NCBI RefSeq assembly: GCF_900114315.1
Contig: NZ_FOSQ01000007.1
Span: forward strand, 1 to 64,000
Direction: 5' to 3'
Length of the DNA stretch: 64,000 nucleotides
Origin: Falsiroseomonas stagni DSM 19981
GTDB taxonomy: Bacteria > Pseudomonadota > Alphaproteobacteria > Acetobacterales > Acetobacteraceae
Position 1 is the first letter of the stretch. Each line of letters begins with the position of its first letter. This document shows, in pieces, positions 1 through 6,403 of the stretch. Under the pieces are notes generated by a model. The model was not told the origin of the DNA and ran no database searches. It saw only the letters and a list, made by a program, of their open reading frames with translations. A program made the position numbers and the translations under genes.

Positions 1-1
1 C

Positions 2-314
2 GACCGATTGCCCACCCGCACCGAGCGTGGATCGCAGAGTTGGCTCTACGCCCACCTCGTCCTGGCCCTGCTCTGCGACGACCTCAGCCAGGATGTCCTG
101 GAATCTTCCCCCTGAGGCGTTGCTCGACGACGCCTACACGCCCTCGCTCTGGGCCGTGCAGAAGATCGCGCTGATCGTCCTGCTCGGCACCGTCATCGGC
201 ACCGTCACCATCGCCGACATCCTGCATGCCAGCCCCAAGGCCCATCGCAGCCTCGCCAATGCGCCACGACGCCGAAAACCACACGTCAGCTACCCAGTCA
301 GAAACCTATTTTAG
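2..314 (+). pseudogene. IS4-like transposase C-terminal fragment, frameshifted
   Basis: The fragment enters from the left edge. From base 2 it reads RTERGSQSWLYAHLVLALLC and then DDLSQDVLESSP before TGA at 113-115. This resembles the last conserved helix of IS4-type transposases. Removing one base from the C-run at 108-112 joins it to a second frame that continues (PEALLDDAYTPSLW, a hydrophobic stretch, then a basic tail ANAPRRRKPH) to TAG at 312-314. Such a basic tail is usual in these enzymes, so the two pieces look like one gene broken by a one-base slip. Family assignment rests on general resemblance only. No terminal inverted repeat could be identified on the visible side. Confidence 0.55.
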
Positions 315-321
315 CGCGTAT

Positions 322-373
322 GGGGCTCTGCCCCCTGGTGGATGGGGTATGGGGAAGGCAGAGCCTTCCCCAT
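322..373. repeat. double-hairpin intergenic repeat
   Basis: Two adjacent perfect stems: GGGGC (322-326) with GCCCC (330-334), and an 11-bp stem 349-359 with 363-373 around the loop AGA. It lies just past the stop of the minus-strand cysteine dioxygenase, so it may serve as its terminator, although no T-run follows. It resembles the two-stem elements at 19970, 31356 and 31508. Confidence 0.6.
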
Positions 374-377
374 CAAC

Positions 378-893
378 CTAGGCCGCGTGCACCTCGTTCA
401 CATCGCTGCCGAAGCGGTCATACCCGACCCCGTAGCAATGGATGGAGATCGCCGTCCGGCAGGACAGGTTGGCGATCCGGTGGATCAGGCGCGGGTCGGC
501 CGCACCGTGGCTGCCCTCACCCAGCCGCAGCAGCTTCGTCGCGGTCGGGATCGGGTGTTCGTCGCCCGGCTCGTAATAGGTTTCCGTCAGCGCGCCCTGG
601 TGGACGGCGAAGGCGCACCAGGTGCGGTGGCCATGCACGGGTGACATCTGGCCGGGGCGCCAGACCAGCGCGACGACGGCGTAGCCGCCCTCGGGATCGG
701 CGCCCAGCAGGTGGCGCACATAGCGGTCCGGGCAGCAGGGACAATCCACCTCCGCCAGCAAGGCCGGGTCCGCCGCGAAGGCCGCGATGGCGGCGGCGAC
801 CGCGCCGGGCCGCGCCTCGACCGGCGCGCGTGCCGCGGCGGCGATGCCGGCGAGCATGGTGTCGAGCGGCGGGCGGGTGCGGATGTAGGTCAT
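378..893 (-). CDS. Cysteine dioxygenase family protein
   Basis: A 171-residue cupin-fold, iron-dependent thiol dioxygenase, predicted to oxidise cysteine to cysteine sulfinate in the cytoplasm. The metal-binding pattern is visible as PVHGHRTWC (His87 and His89) with a third candidate His138 (RLIHRIAN). Tyr58 and Arg60 (DRYVR) sit where cysteine dioxygenases hold the substrate carboxylate, which favours cysteine over 3-mercaptopropionate. Tyr154 (SIHCYG) matches the usual active-site tyrosine. The Cys at 93 is one residue closer to the second His than the cross-linking Cys of mammalian enzymes, so a Cys-Tyr cross-link is doubtful. Start chosen at the ATG with an upstream AGAGGA. The gene stands alone between the transposase remnant and a divergent TctC gene. 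Confidence 0.75.
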   Translation of the reverse strand: MTYIRTRPPLDTMLAGIAAAARAPVEARPGAVAAAIAAFAADPALLAEVDCPCCPDRYVRHLLGADPEGGYAVVALVWRPGQMSPVHGHRTWCAFAVHQGALTETYYEPGDEHPIPTATKLLRLGEGSHGAADPRLIHRIANLSCRTAISIHCYGVGYDRFGSDVNEVHAA

Positions 894-1106
894 CAGGGCA
901 TCTGTCCTCTGCCACGCGAGGATAACAGCGTCTTTTTTCTCAGCGCAACCCGGAAAGGGATGGTTGTTCCCTTTTCTGAGGTCTGGAGGGCATGAGTCTC
1001 TCCTGCTGCCGGGGCTGGGAGAAGGGATGCGGCGGCGCGGGCGGGCCCCTGGCCGTGGCGCCCCCGCACGGTATGCTGGCGGGATACCAGGATGAGGACC
1101 GACCCG

Positions 1107-2060
1107 ATGCGCCGCCGCACGCTGCTTTCCGCGCCGCTGCTTGCCAGCCTTGCCACGCCGGCGCTGGGCCAGGCGGCAAGGCGGCCGCTGCGCCTCGTGG
1201 TTCCCTTCCCCGCAGGCGGCACGGCGGATCTGCTGGGGCGGCTCGCGGCGCGGGAGATCGAGGCGGGGATGGGCATGCCGGTGGTGGTGGAGAACCGCGC
1301 CGGCGCCGGGGGCGCGATCGGGTCCGATTCCGTCGCCAAGGGGCCGAATGATGGCAGCGCGATCGTGCTGTCCAACATCGCCTCCCAGGCCATCGGGCCG
1401 GCGGTGTCGCGCAACGTGCCCTATGACCCGATCCGTGACTTCACGCATATCGCGCTGGTCGCTGCCGTACCCTCGGCCATCGCGGTCAGCGCCGCCGGGC
1501 CGATCCGGACGATGGCGGACCTCGTGCAGCGTGCGAAGGCGTCCCCGGGCGCGGTGCGCTTCGGGTCGAACGGCATCGGCACGTCGAGCCATGTGAAACT
1601 GGAACTGCTGAACCGCGCGGCGGGGATCGAGATCACCCATGTGCCCTATCGCGGCAGCGCGCCGGCGGTGACGGATGTGATCGGCGGCCAGGTGGAGGGG
1701 CTGATCGCGGCGGTGCCGGATATCGGCCGCAACGACCGGCTGCGGCTGCTGGCCATCACCCTGCCCGACCGCGCCGCGCGCTGGCCCGATGTGCCGACCG
1801 TGGCGGAGGCCGGCTTCCCGACCCTGGTCGCCACCAACTGGTTCGGCCTTTCCGGCCCCGCGGGCATGCCGGCGGAGATCGCGCAGCGGATCAACGAAGC
1901 CATGGTGGCGGGGCTGAACACGCCGGCCATGGTGGACCGACTGGCGGATCTCGGCGCGCCGCCCAACCGGATGAGCGTGGCGGAATACACCGCGATGGTG
2001 GCGGCGGAAGTGCCGCGCTGGGCGGCGGTGGCGCAGGCCGCGAATATCCGGGCGGAGTAG
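1107..2060 (+). CDS. TctC/Bug family periplasmic substrate-binding protein
   Basis: A 317-residue exported solute receptor of the tripartite tricarboxylate transporter (Bug) family. It opens with an Arg-rich signal peptide (MRRRTLLSAPLLASLATPALGQA). The family signatures follow: LVVPFPAGGTADLLGR, VVVENRAGAGGAIG, a YDPIRDF segment, THVPYRGSAPAV and PDVPTVAEAG. These receptors bind small carboxylates or amides, but ligands cannot be read from sequence. The start at 1107 has GAGGA eight bases upstream; an in-frame ATG at 1092 is the alternative. It is followed after 3 bases by a sulfotransferase gene, so the two are probably cotranscribed. No tctAB membrane genes are adjacent. Confidence 0.9.
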   Translation: MRRRTLLSAPLLASLATPALGQAARRPLRLVVPFPAGGTADLLGRLAAREIEAGMGMPVVVENRAGAGGAIGSDSVAKGPNDGSAIVLSNIASQAIGPAVSRNVPYDPIRDFTHIALVAAVPSAIAVSAAGPIRTMADLVQRAKASPGAVRFGSNGIGTSSHVKLELLNRAAGIEITHVPYRGSAPAVTDVIGGQVEGLIAAVPDIGRNDRLRLLAITLPDRAARWPDVPTVAEAGFPTLVATNWFGLSGPAGMPAEIAQRINEAMVAGLNTPAMVDRLADLGAPPNRMSVAEYTAMVAAEVPRWAAVAQAANIRAE

Positions 2061-2063
2061 GGC

Positions 2064-2858
2064 ATGGCGCGGCGGGCGGTGCTGGTGCTGGGGATGCACC
2101 GGTCCGGCACCTCCGCCCTGACGCGCGTGCTGTCCCTGCACGGGCCGGCGCTGCCCGCGGACCTGATGGCGGGGCGGGCGGACAACCCGCGCGGCTTCTT
2201 CGAGTCGCGCGGCATGGTGGCGCTGGATGATGCGATGCTGGCGGCGCTCGGTAGCGCCTGGGACGATCCGCGGCCGCTGCCGGCGGATGCGCCGGCGCGG
2301 CTCGCGGGCTTCGTGCCGGATTGCGTCGCGCTGCTGCGGGACCAGGTGCCGGAGGATGCGGATTTCATCCTGAAGGACCCGCGCGCCTGCCGGCTGCTGC
2401 CGGCCTGGCTGCCGGCGCTGGTTGCGTTGGGCGCCCTGCCCTTCGCCGTGATCGCGGTGCGCAATCCGCTGGAGGTCGCGGCATCGCTGGCCGAGCGGGA
2501 CGGCATGGAGAGGCTCGACGCGCTGCGGCTCTGGCTGGCGCATGCGGTGGCGGCGGAGCGCGACACGCGGGGCATCGGACGCGTGGTGGTGCATTACGAC
2601 GACCTGCTGCGGGACTGGCGCGGCGTGGTGGCCCGGGTGGGGCTGGCGGTGCGGGGCGGCGCCGCCGCGGCGACGGAGGCCTTCCTGGCCGGGGCGCTGC
2701 GGCACCATGGCCGGACGACCGATGCGCTGCTGCGGGATGCCGGGGTGCCGGCGGTGGTGAAGCGCGCCTATGCGGAATTGCGGCGCGCACCGGGGGAGGA
2801 AGGGTTGGATCCCGCCGTCTTCGACGCGGCGGAGGGATCGATTTTCCTCCGGGGCTGA
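2064..2858 (+). CDS. Sulfotransferase family protein
   Basis: A 264-residue protein starting with LVLGMHRSGTSALTRVLS, the phosphosulfate-binding loop motif of PAPS-dependent sulfotransferases. A second typical segment, FILKDPRACRLLPAWL, follows near residues 105-120 and corresponds to the 3-phosphate-binding part of the family, with VIAVRNPLEVAASLAERDG about 25 residues later. The protein would transfer sulfate from PAPS to an unknown acceptor. No signal peptide is seen, so it is probably cytoplasmic. It begins 3 bases after a TctC receptor and ends just before a hairpin. Many bacterial members of this family act on glycans or lipids, and this gene has no glycan neighbours, so its acceptor remains open. 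Confidence 0.75.
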   Translation: MARRAVLVLGMHRSGTSALTRVLSLHGPALPADLMAGRADNPRGFFESRGMVALDDAMLAALGSAWDDPRPLPADAPARLAGFVPDCVALLRDQVPEDADFILKDPRACRLLPAWLPALVALGALPFAVIAVRNPLEVAASLAERDGMERLDALRLWLAHAVAAERDTRGIGRVVVHYDDLLRDWRGVVARVGLAVRGGAAAATEAFLAGALRHHGRTTDALLRDAGVPAVVKRAYAELRRAPGEEGLDPAVFDAAEGSIFLRG

Positions 2859-2859
2859 T

Positions 2860-2875
2860 CCCCTTGCCGAAGGGG
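2860..2875 (+). terminator. short hairpin after the sulfotransferase gene
   Basis: CCCCTT (2860-2865) pairs with AAGGGG (2870-2875) around GCCG, beginning one base after the TGA. No T-run follows, so it is at best a weak or factor-dependent terminator or an mRNA 3-prime end stabiliser. Confidence 0.35.
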
Positions 2876-2946
2876 CATCGCTGCCCGCATGCTCCGCCCC
2901 TGGAAAGAGCGCCGCGCAAGGCGCACCACCTTGGGAGGGGAACCGG

Positions 2947-3987
2947 ATGTCCATCGTGATGAACCGCCGCGCGGCGCTGCTGGCCGGCGCGGGGCTGCTG
3001 GCGCTGCCGCATGTCGCCAAGGCGCAGGCCGCCTACAAATCCGAATACAAGCTGACCGTGGTCGGCAACCGGCCGATCCCGCTGTCCGAAGGCGCCTTCC
3101 AGTGGGCGGACATGGTCACGCAGCGCTCCGGCGGGCGGATCAACGTGAAGGTCTATCCGGGCAGCCAGCTGGTCGGCGGCGACCAGACGCGCGAATTGGT
3201 GGCGATGCGCCAGGGCGTCGTCGATTTCGGCGTCTTCTCGACCATCAACATCTCCCCGCAGATCCGGGAGATGAACGTCTTCTCCCTTCCCTTCCTGCTG
3301 AATGACCACAAGGGCTACGACGCCATCATCAACGGCCCGGTCGGCGAGGAACTGTTCCGCACCCTCTCCTCCCGCGACGTGGTGCCGGTGGCCTGGGGCG
3401 AGAACGGGTTCCGCGAGATCTCCAACAGCCGCCGCGCGATCCGGGAACCCGGCGACATGCGGGGCATGAAGATCCGCTTCGCCGCCGGGGCGATCTTCAG
3501 CGAGATCTTCACCGCCCTCGGCGCCAACCCCGTGCAGATGTCCTTCGCGGATTTGCAGCCCGCACTCTCCACCGGCGCGGTGGATGGGCAGGAGAATCCG
3601 ATCAACCTGTACCTCGCCTTCCGCATGGACACGCTGGCGCAGCGGCACCTGACGGTGTGGAACTACGTCGCGGATGCCGGGGTCTTCACCGTCGCCAAAT
3701 CGGTGATGGACAGCTTCGCGCCGGCCGACCGGCAGTTGGTGCAGGAATGCGCTCGGGATGCCGCGCGCGCGCAGATCGCGGCGAGCCGGAAGGGCATCGG
3801 CGTGGATGCCGACCGGTCGAGCCTGGAGGAGCTGGGCCGCCGCGGCGTGACGGTGACGACCCTGAGCGATGCGGAGAAGCAGGCCTTCGCCCGCGCCACG
3901 CGGCCCGTCTACGACAAATGGGCGCAGACCGTCGGGGCGGATCTGGTGCGTCGTGCCGAAGCCGCGGTCCGCGGCGCGCGGGCCTGA
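2947..3987 (+). CDS. dctP: TRAP transporter substrate-binding protein (DctP type)
   Basis: A 346-residue periplasmic receptor of a tripartite ATP-independent periplasmic transporter. It has a Tat-like leader (MNRRAALLAGAGLLALP, cleavage near VAKAQA). The body has the usual DctP features: a KVYPGSQLVGGDQTRELVA segment, the SLPFLL motif, GMKIRFAAG (the region with the carboxylate-binding Arg), and FADLQPALSTGAVDGQENP. A start at 2947 is supported by a nearby GGGAGGGG. It is followed by a strong hairpin and then by the matching DctQ and DctM genes. Ligand unknown; organic acids are typical for the family. Confidence 0.93.
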   Translation: MSIVMNRRAALLAGAGLLALPHVAKAQAAYKSEYKLTVVGNRPIPLSEGAFQWADMVTQRSGGRINVKVYPGSQLVGGDQTRELVAMRQGVVDFGVFSTINISPQIREMNVFSLPFLLNDHKGYDAIINGPVGEELFRTLSSRDVVPVAWGENGFREISNSRRAIREPGDMRGMKIRFAAGAIFSEIFTALGANPVQMSFADLQPALSTGAVDGQENPINLYLAFRMDTLAQRHLTVWNYVADAGVFTVAKSVMDSFAPADRQLVQECARDAARAQIAASRKGIGVDADRSSLEELGRRGVTVTTLSDAEKQAFARATRPVYDKWAQTVGADLVRRAEAAVRGARA

Positions 3988-4010
3988 ACAGCTTCGCCTG
4001 ACACGCCACG

Positions 4011-4041
4011 CGGCCCGCCGGGATGACCGGCGGGCCGTTTT
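4011..4041 (+). terminator. intrinsic terminator-like hairpin between dctP and dctQ
   Basis: An 11-bp GC stem (4011-4021 with 4027-4037), loop GATGA, followed directly by TTTT and a pyrimidine tract. It sits 24 bases after the dctP stop and 33 bases before dctQ. It probably lets only part of the transcription continue, giving excess receptor over membrane subunits. Confidence 0.75.
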
Positions 4042-4074
4042 CCTTTCTCCCCCTTTTCAAGCGAACGAACAGCC

Positions 4075-4584
4075 ATGGCTGCCGAGCCCGATCCATCCGC
4101 CTTCCGGGAAAACCCGCCGACCCGCATTCCGCTGAAGATCGAGGAGGCGCTGGTGGCGGCGGCGATGGCGGCGATGGCGCTCATCACCGCGGCGAATGTC
4201 GCCACGCGCTACCTGACCGACATGAGCATCAGCTTCACGGAGGAATACTCCGTGGTGCTGATGGTGCTGGTGGCGCTGCTGGGCACCGCGATCGCGACGG
4301 CATCGGGGCGGCACATCAAGATCGGCTACTTCACCGACATGCTGTCCCCCCAGGGGCAGAAGGTGGCGGAGATGGTGGCCATGGCGCTGACCATCATCTG
4401 CTTCGGGCTGCTGGTCTGGCATGGCTGGCGGCTGGCCTATGACGAATACCGGTTCGAGGTGCTGTCATCCGGCCTCGGCCATCCGAACTGGTGGTACACG
4501 GGGTGGCTGCCGGTGCTGTCCGCCGTGGTGGTGCTGCGGGCGCTCGGGCGGTTCATCCGCCTGGCGCGCGGCGGGGAAGGCTGA
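4075..4584 (+). CDS. dctQ: TRAP transporter small permease (DctQ type)
   Basis: A 169-residue inner-membrane protein with four predicted hydrophobic helices (about residues 24-45, 57-76, 98-118 and 137-155). These surround the family-typical FTEEYSVVLMVLVALLGTA and the following GRHIKIGYF. DctQ forms the small membrane subunit of the TRAP carrier and helps dock the receptor. The start codon follows a pyrimidine-rich leader with no strong ribosome site, which fits low expression. It ends 5 bases before dctM. Confidence 0.9.
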   Translation: MAAEPDPSAFRENPPTRIPLKIEEALVAAAMAAMALITAANVATRYLTDMSISFTEEYSVVLMVLVALLGTAIATASGRHIKIGYFTDMLSPQGQKVAEMVAMALTIICFGLLVWHGWRLAYDEYRFEVLSSGLGHPNWWYTGWLPVLSAVVVLRALGRFIRLARGGEG

Positions 4585-4589
4585 GGCCC

Positions 4590-5876
4590 ATGATCGGTGC
4601 GATCCTGTTCCTGACCTTCCTGGTGCTGCTGCTGGGCGGCATCCCGATCGGCGTGGCGCTGGGCCTGGCGGGCGCGCTGGCGATCCTGCTGGCGGACCAG
4701 TCCATCCTGGCGATGCCGACCAATGTCTATGCGGGCATCGCGAAATACCCGCTGATCGCCATCCCGATGTTCGTCCTGGTCGGCAGCGTCTTCGACCGCA
4801 CCGGGGTGGCGCTGCGCCTGGTGCGCTTCGCGACCGCGCTGGTCGGCGCGGGGCGTGGCGCGCTGGCCTCCGTCTCCGTGCTTGTCGCCATGGTGATCGG
4901 CGGCATCAGCGGGTCGGGGCCCGCGACCTCCGCCGCCGTCGGGCAGGTGGTGACGCGGAGCATGGTGGCGGATGGATATCCGCGGCCCTTCATCGCGGCG
5001 ACGGTGGCGGCGGCGGCGGCGACCGACATCCTGATCCCGCCCTCGATCGCCTTCATTATCTACGCCGTGCTGGTGCCGGGCGTGTCCGTGCCCGCGATCT
5101 TCATGGCGGGGATGTTCCCGGGGATCCTGGCGGGCTGCGCGATCATCGTGGCCGTGCTGATCCTGTCCTTCATCAACGGCTTCGGCGGCAAGGCGCGGGC
5201 GGAGGAACGGCTGCAGGTCTGGCAGACCTTCAAGGAAGCGATCTGGGGGCTGATGGCGCCGGTCGTGATCCTGGGCGGCATGCGGATCGGCGCCTTCACG
5301 CCGACCGAGGCGGCGGTCATGGCCGTCTTCTACGGGCTGTTCGTGGGCGTCGTCGTCTATCGCACCCTCACCTGGCGCGACATGTACGAGATGCTGGTGG
5401 AGGCGGGGGAATTGTCCGCCGTCATCCTGATCGTCGTGGCGCTGGCCAGCGTCTTCGCGTGGTCGACCTCCACGCTCGGCATCGTGCAGCCGGTGGCGAC
5501 CTGGATCGTGGGGCTGGGGCTCGGCGAATACGGGACCATCGCGCTGCTGATGATCGTGCTGATCTTCATCGGCATGTTCCTGGACGGTGTCTCCACCTTC
5601 CTGATTCTGCTGCCGGTGCTGATCCCGATCGCCAACGCCTTCCAGTGGGACCTGACCTGGTTCGGCGTGATCCTTACCATGAAGATCGCGATCGGGCAGT
5701 TCACCCCGCCCATGGCGGTGAACCTGATGGTGTCATGCCGCATCGCCGGCGTGTCGATGGAAACCACGATCCCATGGGTGATCTGGATGATCCTGGCAAT
5801 GTTCGTATCGCTGGCCCTGGTGGTGGTGTTCCCCGACATCGCGCTGTGGCTGCCGCGGGCGCTGGGAACGATGTGA
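4590..5876 (+). CDS. dctM: TRAP transporter large permease (DctM type)
   Basis: A 428-residue polytopic membrane protein, the transport subunit of the TRAP system, which couples sodium entry to solute uptake. Recognisable segments are GIPIGVALGLAGALAIL at the N-terminus, AIPMFVLVGSVFDRTGVA, GGISGSGPATSAAVG, TDILIPPSIAFIIYAVL, GAFTPTEAAVMAVFYG and GQFTPPMAVNL. Length and motif order are normal for DctM. The ATG at 4590 is preceded by GGGGAAGG. The three TRAP genes form one operon that ends here. Confidence 0.95.
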   Translation: MIGAILFLTFLVLLLGGIPIGVALGLAGALAILLADQSILAMPTNVYAGIAKYPLIAIPMFVLVGSVFDRTGVALRLVRFATALVGAGRGALASVSVLVAMVIGGISGSGPATSAAVGQVVTRSMVADGYPRPFIAATVAAAAATDILIPPSIAFIIYAVLVPGVSVPAIFMAGMFPGILAGCAIIVAVLILSFINGFGGKARAEERLQVWQTFKEAIWGLMAPVVILGGMRIGAFTPTEAAVMAVFYGLFVGVVVYRTLTWRDMYEMLVEAGELSAVILIVVALASVFAWSTSTLGIVQPVATWIVGLGLGEYGTIALLMIVLIFIGMFLDGVSTFLILLPVLIPIANAFQWDLTWFGVILTMKIAIGQFTPPMAVNLMVSCRIAGVSMETTIPWVIWMILAMFVSLALVVVFPDIALWLPRALGTM

Positions 5877-6403
5877 TTCGCCATCCCGCCGCGGCGGGGT
5901 GCGCGAGCAGCAGCGGCGTGCGGTGCAACCGCCGCCCTGCGACGCCCGCGGCACGCGAGTTGGCGGGGGCTCCACGAACCATCCCGGTTTTGCATCGGTT
6001 TTCATTAACTGTTTTGTAATTCAAAACGCCCTGCGGTTGAACCAGCGCGCGTTTTACTCAAGCTCCATGTGCGGAAGCCTTCGTATAACGCCTTCAAGTA
6101 GGTGGTATGCCCACTTCGTGCACCGTGATCGGATGGCCAATTCCGGGAGCTGGGCGATGAGGTTGGGCGGCGGGAAGAACGGCACGGACCCGGCGGGCGT
6201 GCGCCGAGGAAATCGGAGACAACCCTGGATTGTCAATCCATGCGGGTCTGCCGTCATGAAATGTCGGCTTCATTCAGATTCACAACGGAAGTGAGCGGTA
6301 GCGAAGCCTGCACGACTGAAGAGCGCCTGGATCGAGTCACGATGACCCAAAGCCGCCTCCTCCCCGCGCCGATCGATCGACCCGGCCGGCCGGGTGACGG
6401 GCA
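5877..6403. other. 527-base spacer with two dyads, no gene recognised
   Basis: No convincing coding sequence on either strand. The middle (about 5985-6065) is clearly AT-richer than the surroundings. It contains the inverted repeat GTTTTG-TAATT-CAAAAC (6011-6027). A second perfect dyad, TGGATTG-T-CAATCCA, lies at 6226-6240. Either could be an operator or part of a small RNA for the downstream histidine kinase gene. No promoter could be assigned with confidence. Confidence 0.45.

Noticed and set aside
954-974. AAAGGGA/TCCCTTT stem near 960 as a terminator
   Set aside because: A 7-bp stem with no T-run on the relevant side, located between divergent starts where no terminator is expected.
378-3020. 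880-residue open frame on the minus strand
   Set aside because: Only the last 171 codons are a real gene (cysteine dioxygenase). The upstream part lies opposite the TctC and sulfotransferase genes, is Arg/His/Pro-rich and shows no family pattern.
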